Assembly (NCBI GenBank): GCA_017384225.1
Contig: JAFNUD010000025.1
Location: forward strand, 1-50,039
Origin: Paludibacteraceae bacterium
Lineage (GTDB): Bacteria > Bacteroidota > Bacteroidia > Bacteroidales > Paludibacteraceae
DNA: 50,039 bases
Reading direction: 5' to 3'
Part shown: piece by piece, positions 1-9,529 of the stretch
Numbering within the stretch: the first letter of the stretch is position 1
How the letters are laid out: each line of letters opens with the position of its first letter
Position numbers and translations under genes: made by a program
The notes under the pieces: generated by a model
Told to the model about the DNA's origin: nothing
What the model saw: only the letters and a program-made list of their open reading frames with translations
The model's database searches: none

Positions 1-1
1 T

Positions 2-2443
2 CACCCAACCGCTACGGGCGACTATATCTTCACCATCTATGTGGGCGACGGTAAAATGATGGTTAGTCTGGAGTATCCTTTGAGCGTAGGCGATTATCGA
101 CTTGCATACAAAGACAATACAGCGGGTTCGTTCCACCCAAGCCACTATATCAAAAAGCGCAACGAGGGACAAAACGACACCATCAGCTTCTTCGTTCATC
201 ACGACAAGCAACCTCAGATTATTGTTCAACAATGTAGTGCTATTGCCAATGATGGTACAGCCACATGGAAGACCCTCGATATCGGCAATGTCAACCCTGC
301 TGCAGGCCTCACAGAAACAGGTGTGTATAATTTCTACTTACAGCAAATACAAGGACAAACGAATCCTAGATTATTGGCTCAAACGCAGCCATACACTGGC
401 AACTTCTACATCCGTACCGAATCAGCTGATGGAGGATGGAAATTCTTCCGTCAATCCTCTAACCTCATGACCTACAATAGTTATGCCGACAACAACGAGA
501 ACTTCGACCACTATTTCTGTAAGTGGGTAAAAACGGCAGACAGAAATGTAGAATTCGTTGTGGCTAACGACTATAGCTATTGTATTTCAGATACCCTGAC
601 CGCCGATCCTGTGGGAGCCGTACAAATTGCTTCGGCAGAAGGCAAACTGCCCGATGATGCCAATGTGCGTTTCGCATGGGATAGCAAGACCAATGAACTT
701 AGCCGCGCATATATGGCTGGTGCTAACAACGAGACACAAAACACCTTCCTCCATATCATAGAGGCAGAAAGTTTGAAGAATACCGCTGGAGATGTTGTGA
801 CAGATGTGCCGTTTATTGACTTACAAAACTGGATCTATCAAGCAGAGGTCGTAGTAAGCGGATCTACCCTCATCAAACTTGTAGCTGAATACGCTGGCAA
901 GACGCAGTATTTCAAAGGAGGAACTACGGATAAGATTCATTTGATTTCATCTACCGCCAACAGCGAATATAAATTGCGCCTAATCTATAACTTCAAATGC
1001 AATCACCTTGTTGCCGCTGTGGTATTAGAAGGTGATAAGGAAATTACGGAAGACGATGCTCTGGGCGCAGATCTGATGGTCGTTCGCAAAGATCAAGGTC
1101 AGGCTGAGCAACTCACCTTCAACCCGAATGCAAAGAAATGGGACGAAGTGGGTACTGCCTATGCCGTGATGACCTTCACGCGAGGCCATATTACGAATAG
1201 GAGTTTACCTTCTCGCGTGCGTAGTCTATATTGGGTATCCTTCCCATTTGATGTGAAGATTGCGGATGTCTTCGGTTTTGGCGAATACGCGGAACATTGG
1301 ATTATGCAATACTACGACGGCGCAGAGCGTGCTGCAAAGGGATTGTTTATCGACTCTGGCTCCTATTGGAAGTATATCGAGGACAAAAACACTACATTGC
1401 AGGCAGGTGTCGGTTATGTGCTCGCATTGGATTTAGACAAGTTAACCTTCCCGAACAATGTGAATGATGTCAGTCTATACTTCCCCTCAACAGGAGAAAT
1501 AGGAACTATCTCGGGTGTACTACCTACTGCCCATGAGGTGCCTGCACACGAATGTACCATTGATCGAGAGTTCGAAGATGGAGGAAAGACATACAACCAC
1601 AAGTTCACCGACTCGCACTGGAACCTCATTGGCGTACCAGGATATGCGGACATCAACGATTTCGATGTAACAAGTTACCACTTCATGCAAGACGATGCAA
1701 GTTTCTACTACAATTTCTCACTTGCAAATAGTACCTATACAGTAGAATCCAGTGCTACCAATTTCCAAGCCATGTATGCATATATGGTACAATTTGCTGG
1801 TGATATCAATTGGAGGTCAAAAACTGTATCAGCTTTTGCTCCGCCTGCATCTATTGCTGCCCGCCAGAATAGCGATAGCCAACCAGAGAAAATTACACTC
1901 CGTTTAGAACTGGCGCAAGCAGGTGTGAAAGCCGACCAAACCTTTGTGCAGTTGCAACAAGAGGGTGCTACTGATGATTTTGACATGAGCATGGACCTCA
2001 CCAAGATTATCAATAAGGGGAGCAACATCTACACGCTTGTGGGTGCTGACCGTATCCAAGTAGCAGGAAATGCGTTGCCTATGCAAGAGCAAATAGTTCC
2101 AGTAGGAGTGGTAGTACCCGCTGCGGGCGAATACACCTTCCGTATGCCTGATGGAACAGAGGGAATGGTGGTAGAACTTATTGACTACGAAAACAATACA
2201 ACGACCAACCTCTTGCTGAGTGACTATACGGTAACGCTCTCTGCAGGTGAATGTGAGAATCGCTTTATGCTGCATATTCAGCCAGAGAAATCGGGTATCG
2301 CCACCTACCTTGAGCAAATTACGACGAGTGATGTCCATACTAACAGCGTGCAGAAGTACCTCATTGACGGACACCTCTACCTCAAGAAAGACGGCATCCT
2401 CTACGATGCACAAGGTCGCCAAATAATCCTCCGTTCACGTTGA
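2..2443 (+). CDS. Large secreted/surface protein, 5' end outside window
   Basis: The reading frame is open from base 2, so the gene begins upstream; about 813 residues are visible and no signal peptide can be seen. The protein is rich in Thr, Asn, Tyr and aromatic beta-type sequence, without a catalytic motif I recognise. Its last part (an ENRFMLHIQPE-like strand followed by a linker and YLIDGHLYLKKDGILYDAQG, ending in RQIILRSR) looks like the C-terminal module common on Bacteroidales extracellular proteins, which is associated with type IX secretion or surface anchoring. A role as an exported structural or adhesin-like protein is inference. It is followed by 93 bases holding the promoter of the next gene. 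Confidence 0.6.
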   Translation, partial: HPTATGDYIFTIYVGDGKMMVSLEYPLSVGDYRLAYKDNTAGSFHPSHYIKKRNEGQNDTISFFVHHDKQPQIIVQQCSAIANDGTATWKTLDIGNVNPAAGLTETGVYNFYLQQIQGQTNPRLLAQTQPYTGNFYIRTESADGGWKFFRQSSNLMTYNSYADNNENFDHYFCKWVKTADRNVEFVVANDYSYCISDTLTADPVGAVQIASAEGKLPDDANVRFAWDSKTNELSRAYMAGANNETQNTFLHIIEAESLKNTAGDVVTDVPFIDLQNWIYQAEVVVSGSTLIKLVAEYAGKTQYFKGGTTDKIHLISSTANSEYKLRLIYNFKCNHLVAAVVLEGDKEITEDDALGADLMVVRKDQGQAEQLTFNPNAKKWDEVGTAYAVMTFTRGHITNRSLPSRVRSLYWVSFPFDVKIADVFGFGEYAEHWIMQYYDGAERAAKGLFIDSGSYWKYIEDKNTTLQAGVGYVLALDLDKLTFPNNVNDVSLYFPSTGEIGTISGVLPTAHEVPAHECTIDREFEDGGKTYNHKFTDSHWNLIGVPGYADINDFDVTSYHFMQDDASFYYNFSLANSTYTVESSATNFQAMYAYMVQFAGDINWRSKTVSAFAPPASIAARQNSDSQPEKITLRLELAQAGVKADQTFVQLQQEGATDDFDMSMDLTKIINKGSNIYTLVGADRIQVAGNALPMQEQIVPVGVVVPAAGEYTFRMPDGTEGMVVELIDYENNTTTNLLLSDYTVTLSAGECENRFMLHIQPEKSGIATYLEQITTSDVHTNSVQKYLIDGHLYLKKDGILYDAQGRQIILRSR

Positions 2444-2508
2444 GATGATAGGCTCCCTTGGTATCGGTATTAAATTATGTAAAAAATATATCCATTTTAT
2501 TATCAATT

Positions 2509-2539
2509 TTGCATAGTTCGAAAAAATATTGTAATTTTG
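2509..2539 (+). promoter_or_regulatory. Bacteroidota-type promoter for the GT2 gene
   Basis: A TTG element ending at 2511 and TAATTTTG at 2532-2539 are separated by 20 nt. Transcription would start near 2546, only a few bases before the first ATG at 2549. Confidence 0.6.
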
Positions 2540-2548
2540 CAAACAGAA

Positions 2549-3403
2549 ATGGTAATAGCATCACAAATGGTAGATAATTCAACATTCAAAATTAAAAATT
2601 CTTATCTAGCAGATGCTCGAACGATAGACCGCAAATTATCCATCGTCATCCCCCGACGCGGAATCAACGACGACGGTAAGGGTAAAAAGCATGCCCTTTA
2701 TCGCCTTATCTCTGAAGCCCAAACGGAATACGTATGGATGTTGGACGATGATGTCGTATTCAATAGTTTAGAGGACTCCCTATCGGACTATAGTTTAGCG
2801 TTTGATGATGCCGATTTGGTGATATTACCGCTACGCATGGAGTCGGAAAATGAGCACCCATCCCTACTGGAGCGATTGCAAATAGCAGAATACGCTGCTA
2901 TTCAGCAACTCACTATTGAATCAGCACAAAAAGGGAAAGCCATTATGTGCAGTGGAGCAAATCTTATTGTTCGTCGCGAGCGTTGGTTAGAGTCCTATTC
3001 GGACCTTCATCCCGAAATTCCGAGTGGCGACGACATGTTTCTTTTAGAGTCCTTCAAGCGTCGTGGGCTGAAAATTATTGTTCTTGAAGATCCACAATTT
3101 GAGGCGATTGTACATCCACACACCTCATGGCGAGCTTTTTTGCGACAACGCATGCGATGGGCAGGGAAAGCACCTAAATATACGGACAAAGACATCATCC
3201 ATTACGGCTCTATCACATTGATTGCTAATTTATTACAATTGATTTGCCCAGCAATTATACTTATAAAATTCCCAATAGAATATAGGCTTATTAAGAAACG
3301 TGATAAAACAATATCCATATGGTCTGCATTGCTATTGGAGATACTATACCCCATCTATATCCTACTCTCAATCATTGGAGGATTAGCAAGACGCCAATGG
3401 TAA
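2549..3403 (+). CDS. GT2-family glycosyltransferase lacking the usual N-terminal part
   Basis: The protein has a GKGKKHAL segment, a DDD metal-binding motif (MLDDDVVF), a GDDMFLLE motif, QRMRW (the QxxRW type seen in processive GT2 enzymes) and two hydrophobic segments at the C-terminus, so it is probably a membrane-anchored glycosyltransferase. Normal GT2 domains begin with about 50-60 residues that include the nucleotide-binding VVDD strand. Here those residues are absent; the N-terminus is instead coded by ATTCAAA-like heptamers (2577-2604), a repeat seen elsewhere in the window. The promoter lies just before ATG 2549, so this start (or ATG 2567) is preferred to the upstream TTG at 2537, which overlaps the promoter. 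It could be a decayed gene or a working shortened enzyme. Confidence 0.7.
   Translation: MVIASQMVDNSTFKIKNSYLADARTIDRKLSIVIPRRGINDDGKGKKHALYRLISEAQTEYVWMLDDDVVFNSLEDSLSDYSLAFDDADLVILPLRMESENEHPSLLERLQIAEYAAIQQLTIESAQKGKAIMCSGANLIVRRERWLESYSDLHPEIPSGDDMFLLESFKRRGLKIIVLEDPQFEAIVHPHTSWRAFLRQRMRWAGKAPKYTDKDIIHYGSITLIANLLQLICPAIILIKFPIEYRLIKKRDKTISIWSALLLEILYPIYILLSIIGGLARRQW
2577..2604. repeat. ATTCAAA-type heptamer tract inside a CDS
   Basis: Four consecutive 7-nt words read ATTCAAC, ATTCAAA, ATTAAAA and ATTCTTA. They encode part of the unusual N-terminus of the glycosyltransferase. The same heptamer forms an array at 50013-50039. Confidence 0.55.
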
Positions 3404-3436
3404 ATCGTACTTTTTTCAACTTAAAAGAACTATTTA

Positions 3437-3468
3437 TTTGCTTTATTCAAATAAAAGCAGTAACTTTG
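3437..3468 (+). promoter_or_regulatory. Promoter for the YidE/AspT-type transporter gene
   Basis: TTTG at 3437-3440, a 20-nt spacer, and TAACTTTG at 3461-3468, 22 nt before the ATG. Confidence 0.7.
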
Positions 3469-3490
3469 CAGCGTAATTAAAAATACGCGT

Positions 3491-5152
3491 ATGGATTGGT
3501 TTTATAATCTATTCTTTGGTAGTGGAGTACCTCATTCGATTTTTATTTTGACGCTTGCAATAGCATGCGGTATTTATTTGAGTCATCGTCTAAAGTTCAA
3601 AGGCATCACATTGGGTATCACATGGATACTATTTTGTGCCATTGCATTTTCTCATTTTGGCATGCATCTTGACCCAATGGTAGAGACATTTGCCAAAGAT
3701 TTTGGGTTGATTCTTTTTGTATATAGTATAGGTCTGCAAGTAGGTCCTAGTTTCTTTTCTTCTTTTGGAAAAGGTGGAATAAAATTGAATCTATTGGCAG
3801 TTTCAGCCGTGTTGTTGAGTTGCCTTACAGCGTATGTTATTCATCTATTATCGGGAGAAGATATTGCAACCATGACGGGTGTGCTGTTTGGTGCTGTTAC
3901 CAATACGCCAGGATTAGGAGCAGCTCAGCAGGCATTTACAGATATTACAGGGAATACGAATCCCACCATAGCTAGCGGCTATGCTATGGCATATCCTTTG
4001 GGTGTGGTTGGCATCATCACAGTCATTTTAGCCATGCGTTGGATATTCCGTATTAAACTGGAACAAGAGGAGAATCGTATTCAAGCAGAAAGTGAAGTAC
4101 AGAAGGAGATTGAGTATATTGATATCCTATTGGCTAATCCACAAGTGGAAGGCGCACATATCCGCGATTTGAGTCAGTTGTGTCACATGAATCTAATCGT
4201 ATCGCGTTTGGTTCGTCCGAATGGCGAAGATGAGTTGCCAGATGTAGATACGGTATTGCACGTAGGTGATCGTATACGTGTTGTTGTGGACAAAGAGAAT
4301 GAGAAGAGTGTACTTCTACTTGGTATGGAAACCTCTCTCCCTACAGACTACAAGGCGCAAGCGCATTTGGTATCGCGCCATGTGGTGGTAACTAAACCAG
4401 AACTGAATGGCAAACGCATAGGCGATTTGAATGTACGCGCCACCTACCATGTCTCTATCACACGTATTCGCCGTGCAGGTATTGAACTCTTAGCCACCCG
4501 TGATTTGTATTTGCAATTGGGCGACCGCATCACCGTGGTGGGTGAAGAAAGAGCCGTGGATAAAGTAGAGAATTTATTTGGTAATTCTACCAAGCGATTG
4601 GATATACCTAATCTAACGTCTATATTTTTGGGTATTGCCATAGGTGTAGCCTTAGGAATGTTACCCATTATGTTACCTGGTTTGTCACAACCATTCAAGT
4701 TAGGCATAGCAGGAGGTTCGTTGATTGTGGCAATTTTGCTTGGCTGTTTTGGTCCAAAAATGCATATTGTGACCTATACAACCAGTAGTGCCAACCTGAT
4801 GATTCGCGAGATTGGCATTGCCATGTTCTTGGCGGCAGTTGGGTTTGGAGCAGGAAAGACGTTCATTCCTACTTTACTGGATGGAGGATATATTTGGATA
4901 GGTTATGGTGTACTAATCACATTAGTTCCTTTGCTTATAATAGGTATAGTTGGCAGGGGATGGTTAAAGTTGGATTATTTCACGTTAATGGGACTGATAG
5001 CAGGTAGTACCACTGATCCACCTGCCTTAGCATATGCGACTACGCTCTCGTCGTCTAATGATCGTGCAGCAGTAGCCTATTCCACCGTATATCCTCTAAC
5101 GATGTTCTTACGCGTATTGACTGGACAAATGATGATACTTTTCTTTTTGTAA
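3491..5152 (+). CDS. YidE/YbjL/AspT-family transporter with two RCK_C (TrkA-C) domains
   Basis: The 553-residue protein has the architecture of the AspT/YidE antiporter superfamily: about five membrane helices (residues 1-190), two cytosolic TrkA-C-type domains (about 205-285 and 290-375, both with the GDRI/VxVVV pattern), then a second membrane half (about 380-553). The first half contains NTPGLGAAQQA and the second STTDPPALAYA, the duplicated motifs of the family. AspT is an aspartate:alanine exchanger, but most members have no known substrate, so none is assigned. It has its own promoter; the next gene starts 84 bases downstream. Confidence 0.88.
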   Translation: MDWFYNLFFGSGVPHSIFILTLAIACGIYLSHRLKFKGITLGITWILFCAIAFSHFGMHLDPMVETFAKDFGLILFVYSIGLQVGPSFFSSFGKGGIKLNLLAVSAVLLSCLTAYVIHLLSGEDIATMTGVLFGAVTNTPGLGAAQQAFTDITGNTNPTIASGYAMAYPLGVVGIITVILAMRWIFRIKLEQEENRIQAESEVQKEIEYIDILLANPQVEGAHIRDLSQLCHMNLIVSRLVRPNGEDELPDVDTVLHVGDRIRVVVDKENEKSVLLLGMETSLPTDYKAQAHLVSRHVVVTKPELNGKRIGDLNVRATYHVSITRIRRAGIELLATRDLYLQLGDRITVVGEERAVDKVENLFGNSTKRLDIPNLTSIFLGIAIGVALGMLPIMLPGLSQPFKLGIAGGSLIVAILLGCFGPKMHIVTYTTSSANLMIREIGIAMFLAAVGFGAGKTFIPTLLDGGYIWIGYGVLITLVPLLIIGIVGRGWLKLDYFTLMGLIAGSTTDPPALAYATTLSSSNDRAAVAYSTVYPLTMFLRVLTGQMMILFFL

Positions 5153-5236
5153 TAATTAACAATATAAAAGACATATTTTAAGGAGTAAGCCGAAAAGCCA
5201 AGTGAGTAGGCATAATGAATAAAGTTTTAATAAAAC

Positions 5237-7486
5237 ATGAAAAAGATTTTCATTCCATTTTTTATGATTGCATTGGCATTTGCTCAAGTGGGTTGTGACC
5301 TGCTTCCAGACAATCCTGAAAATCCAGAAAAAAAGTGGATAAAAGTTTTGTGCCAAGAGGCAAGTATTGAGAAAAGAGATGCCGATTACATTATCAAAGG
5401 TTCGAACGATGAGTGGATGGCGTCTATTACCTTACTTGATGGTGTACAAGAAGGCGCTGGTAAATACACTCAATATAAGGGTTCTATCACCTCATTGGAA
5501 ACCAACGAAAAAGAAATATTAGCTGTTGAAGAAGCAGCTGCGTTTAAATTGTTAGATGCTAATCATTTCCAAGTAGTAGCTAATATGAGAGGTGAAAAGG
5601 TGTACTACGAAATTACATTAGAAGGTACGATTGAGGAAGATATTAAGGTGAAACCAGAATTGGAATCAGAAGAAATTATCTGCACCAATGCCACTATTGA
5701 CACAATTGGTCAAGATTTGGTATTCAATGCTTCTAATACAGATTGGACTGTATCTATCACTTTGCCAGATGCCGCTACCAATGGTGTGGGAAAATACCCT
5801 GAGTATGATGGTTGCATTACCAACACATTGAACGAGAAAGAGATCTTGAAAGTTGAGGATATGGCAGTATTTAGTTTTGTAAATGATACTACCTTCAAAT
5901 TAGTTGCGGAAATGGAAGGAGCGACCAAAGTGTATGCGATTTCCATAACAGGCATTCAACATAAAAAAGGTTCTTCTAATCAAGACACCGATTCCATAGG
6001 CATACTATTTTCCCCAGATGAGCAAAAGACTCTTTTGGTTGAAGTAGGAGAGCAACTTCTTGCTTCATTCAATCCTGCTGATCAAAAAAAGGCAGTGGAA
6101 TTGGCAGATGATTTGTACTACAAATACAAAAAATACGACTGGGATAATATTGGAGAAGAGTTTGATGAAGAATGGTCTGATATTTATTCTGCAGAGTTTG
6201 AGTCTTTCTTTGGAATGCCTAAACGTGTGATTGATGCTATTAATGGCAAACGAAAAGCATCTTTGCAGGATTTGGAGATTCTACTTACATTGTCTAAGTT
6301 TGGTCGTGAGATTGAATTTGACGACAAAAGCAAAACTGTCAAGATCACCCAAACAAACGAGTCAGCTATTACCGCCAAATTTTCTGACTCTAACAATGTC
6401 GCATGCCAATTAAAAGTATGGGGCGAGGGCAAAGAGATAGAGGGGTCATACACTTACGATGATTATAATGGCAAACGCACCATCCGCGTGAAGGTACCAA
6501 CAATCATCAAGATGTATCTCAAGCATGGTTCTTCTACCTTAGTATCCTATACTTTCACATGGGACTCTAATCTTAGCGATTATGTAAACACCTCCTTAGA
6601 GATGCAAGTCATCAATCTCGGTTTTCAAGAACAAACAAAGGTGAGTGCCACCGAGGCATCTGCAGTATTCTCGTTCACTTGCAACAATAAAAATATCATC
6701 ACGGCGGCTGTAAGTTTGCCTAAATACCAACTATTTCCTTGGGAAGGTGGTAGCGATGTTACCGAAGAAGACGGAATCAACTGGCTTGAAGAATATGAAG
6801 ACAAATACAAATCCTTGCTTGGCAAAGTGGGTACAGGCGAAGTTAAAGTGGATATTCTTGGTAAAGTACAACTCAAAGGTGGTATGACCGATGGTGCTGC
6901 TCTTGTTGACGCCTACTACAATTGGGATAATAAATATAATAATTACAATTGGGAAGACTATAAGCGCACCTACACTTACACATATGTTTATGAGTATTGG
7001 GATTGGTGGTATGATGAATATGGCAATTATCATGATGGATATAAAACAGAATACATTGACCAAGAAAGTTATTATTCCGCATGGTGGGAGGCTCCACGCT
7101 ATACATTAGCTGCGAAACAGGAACAATGCAATTTCTTAAATAAATATGCTTACCTCTCTGTATACTACAACAACACAACTACTGAGCAAGCAAAGCTCTT
7201 GATGGATACGTACGAAGAGAATAGCACCTACGATCCTGTTGAATGGATGCGCTATGACAGTGACTATACAAATCTGCCCAATCCAATTCAATACACATAT
7301 TACGAGATTGAGCCTGTCATGTATTTTCCATATGATGATACACAAATTGCTGTAATGACCTATTTTAACTCTTCTAAATTCTTGGGAATTATAGATTTAG
7401 TAGAAGAATTAGCAAATAGTTACATCGCTCTTGATAAGCACAACCTTGTTTTTGGTGAAGATTTTGAGGTAGAAATTGATTATTAA
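5237..7486 (+). CDS. Putative lipoprotein with two tandem N-terminal repeat domains
   Basis: The N-terminus is a lipoprotein signal peptide (MKKIFIPFFMIALAFAQVGC, lipobox cysteine at residue 20). Two homologous blocks follow, about residues 40-130 and 145-235. Each carries a W-(M/T)-(A/V)-S-I-T-L core, a GKY-x-(Q/E)-Y step and an EKEIL-V-(E/D) step, so the domain was duplicated. The middle (about 250-500) contains a charged alpha-helical stretch and beta-type sequence. A Tyr/Trp-rich stretch (about 555-640) is encoded by AT-rich sequence. No catalytic motif is recognised. Its position directly before a TonB receptor/DUF4249 pair suggests a surface lipoprotein, but the function is unknown. Confidence 0.75.
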   Translation: MKKIFIPFFMIALAFAQVGCDLLPDNPENPEKKWIKVLCQEASIEKRDADYIIKGSNDEWMASITLLDGVQEGAGKYTQYKGSITSLETNEKEILAVEEAAAFKLLDANHFQVVANMRGEKVYYEITLEGTIEEDIKVKPELESEEIICTNATIDTIGQDLVFNASNTDWTVSITLPDAATNGVGKYPEYDGCITNTLNEKEILKVEDMAVFSFVNDTTFKLVAEMEGATKVYAISITGIQHKKGSSNQDTDSIGILFSPDEQKTLLVEVGEQLLASFNPADQKKAVELADDLYYKYKKYDWDNIGEEFDEEWSDIYSAEFESFFGMPKRVIDAINGKRKASLQDLEILLTLSKFGREIEFDDKSKTVKITQTNESAITAKFSDSNNVACQLKVWGEGKEIEGSYTYDDYNGKRTIRVKVPTIIKMYLKHGSSTLVSYTFTWDSNLSDYVNTSLEMQVINLGFQEQTKVSATEASAVFSFTCNNKNIITAAVSLPKYQLFPWEGGSDVTEEDGINWLEEYEDKYKSLLGKVGTGEVKVDILGKVQLKGGMTDGAALVDAYYNWDNKYNNYNWEDYKRTYTYTYVYEYWDWWYDEYGNYHDGYKTEYIDQESYYSAWWEAPRYTLAAKQEQCNFLNKYAYLSVYYNNTTTEQAKLLMDTYEENSTYDPVEWMRYDSDYTNLPNPIQYTYYEIEPVMYFPYDDTQIAVMTYFNSSKFLGIIDLVEELANSYIALDKHNLVFGEDFEVEIDY

Positions 7487-7495
7487 TCTTTTGTA

Positions 7496-9529
7496 GTGAA
7501 AAGATTCAGTTTACTACTCATAGTATTTTTAGGTCACTTGTCTTTAATCGGACAAGTGACCTATGATAGTATCCTGACCTTTAACCGAGAACTCGAGGAA
7601 GTTACTATTGTTCAAAAAAAGACACAATCCATTGTCGAACAACGTGGTAATAAGATGATCGTGGATATGTCTGCAATCAGTCAGATGCCGAAATTTCTAG
7701 GAACAAGCGATCCTATCCGCTATCTACAATCATTAGCAGGTATATCTACTAACAACGAGACCTCCGCAGGGATCCACATTCAGGGATGCGATGATTACCA
7801 AACATTGACCAGTATCAATGGAGCACCTGTCTATTATCCGAATCACCTATTAGGGTTATATTCCACTTTTATTGCGCCACATTTTTCTACAATGACCGTC
7901 GAGCAATCAGAGCATCGTGGAACAATGGAAAATCGTGTAGGCGGATTAATCAATGTAGAAACACAACATCTTCAACCCAAACGATTTCAAATTGAGGGAA
8001 ACATAGGTATTGTCAATAGCGATGCAACTTTGACTATCCCTTGTGGAAAAAAAAGTGCATTATGGTTATCGGGACGAACTTCTTACATCAATTTGCTATA
8101 TAATAAGCTACTAAAGATTGAAGATATCAATGTAGGATATAGTTTTTGGGACACCAATCTCACTTATTCTATCCACCCTACAGAGAAGGACGAGATTGTA
8201 CTAACCGGATTTTTTAGCCGCGATAAGATTGCTGTAGCAGACTCTATCAACTTTGGTGTTGGTGTACAGTGGTATAATATTGTTGGCTCCGCATATTGGA
8301 ATCATCGCTTAACTGGTGGTAATTGGCGCACATCTATCAGCTATTCAGGCTTTGACAACAACATAGTAGTGGACGCTACGACTGCAAAGGTCAATACCAA
8401 GGCAGGTTGGGCTTCGGTAGACATTAAAAATCGGATGAGCAAACGTCTCTATAACAATTTGATGTTTAATCTAAGTGCCGATTACACTCACTATTTCTAT
8501 CAACCGCTACAATTCTCTTCAGAAGGAAGTATCGGTATTCTGCAAATACCTCAGAACAAACCACCACAAGCAGCAGAAGAAGCTTCAATTGGTATTGATA
8601 TCAGTCATACCGTGTGCGAATGGTTTTCCTATTATGCCGGCTTACACGGAAGTTTGTATTATAACCAGCAATTTGCTTTTGGAGCAGATCCGCGCATTAC
8701 CCTACAATTCACACCTGCTGAAAATCATGAGATTAGTTTACACGGAGGATGTTATACACAATACTTCCACAAAGCAGGTTTAATAGGCGGAGGACTACCC
8801 ACTGACTTTTTCATGTTAGCAGATAGTACTCTAAAACCAGAACGTGCGATCGGTAGTAGCGTACGATACACATCCTCTTTCCTGAACAAAAAACTCACAT
8901 TGCAAGTAGAAGGATATTTCAAACAATTGTATGGCGTAGTTGAATCACTCGGAAATATCATACAACTTATCAATCAAGGTTTCGATTATGAGAAACATCT
9001 TATCACAGGTGCTGGACGTAATTATGGTATAAATTTTATGCTGCAAAAAAACAGTGGTATTTTGACAGGTTATATCACATATTCGTTGGGGTGGGCAAAA
9101 CGGCAACTCCCACAACTCGATGGCAGCTACCAATATCTCTATTCGGCCAGTCATGAGCGAAGACATGATCTAAATATTGTACTCAACGCTCGATTCGCAA
9201 AACGATGGACCATCGGCTCACAATTCGTATTGGCAAGTGGTTTGCCATACACCAAGGCAGAAGAAGCATATATATTGAATGGCAATATGATTTGTCGCTA
9301 TTCCACATTTAATGGAGCACACTTGCCTTTATACAATCGCCTTGATTTAAGTTGTTCGTGTGATATTATCAAAACACCAGAACACGAATTAGGCATCAAT
9401 CTATCATTATACAACGTGTATTGCCACAAAAATGCACAATTTGTGGTATATAGAGAAAACCTACGTCCTATTTTAGGCACATCATTGAGTAGTATCATTC
9501 CATCTATCAGTATCTATGGCACATTTTAA
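7496..9529 (+). CDS. TonB-dependent receptor (plug plus beta-barrel)
   Basis: The gene begins with GTG, which gives a clean signal peptide (MKRFSLLLIVFLGHLSLIGQ). A plug domain follows (about residues 45-165: FLGTSDPIRYLQSLAGIST...IHIQGCDDYQTLTSINGAPVYYP...RVGGLINVET), then a barrel of alternating amphipathic strands to the C-terminal Phe (SISIYGTF). At 677 residues it is short for a Bacteroidota receptor and lacks the N-terminal carboxypeptidase-like domain. It would import a ligand across the outer membrane using TonB energy. It starts 9 nt after the preceding lipoprotein gene and overlaps the next gene by 14 nt, so the three are probably co-transcribed. The substrate cannot be predicted. 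Confidence 0.88.
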   Translation: MKRFSLLLIVFLGHLSLIGQVTYDSILTFNRELEEVTIVQKKTQSIVEQRGNKMIVDMSAISQMPKFLGTSDPIRYLQSLAGISTNNETSAGIHIQGCDDYQTLTSINGAPVYYPNHLLGLYSTFIAPHFSTMTVEQSEHRGTMENRVGGLINVETQHLQPKRFQIEGNIGIVNSDATLTIPCGKKSALWLSGRTSYINLLYNKLLKIEDINVGYSFWDTNLTYSIHPTEKDEIVLTGFFSRDKIAVADSINFGVGVQWYNIVGSAYWNHRLTGGNWRTSISYSGFDNNIVVDATTAKVNTKAGWASVDIKNRMSKRLYNNLMFNLSADYTHYFYQPLQFSSEGSIGILQIPQNKPPQAAEEASIGIDISHTVCEWFSYYAGLHGSLYYNQQFAFGADPRITLQFTPAENHEISLHGGCYTQYFHKAGLIGGGLPTDFFMLADSTLKPERAIGSSVRYTSSFLNKKLTLQVEGYFKQLYGVVESLGNIIQLINQGFDYEKHLITGAGRNYGINFMLQKNSGILTGYITYSLGWAKRQLPQLDGSYQYLYSASHERRHDLNIVLNARFAKRWTIGSQFVLASGLPYTKAEEAYILNGNMICRYSTFNGAHLPLYNRLDLSCSCDIIKTPEHELGINLSLYNVYCHKNAQFVVYRENLRPILGTSLSSIIPSISIYGTF

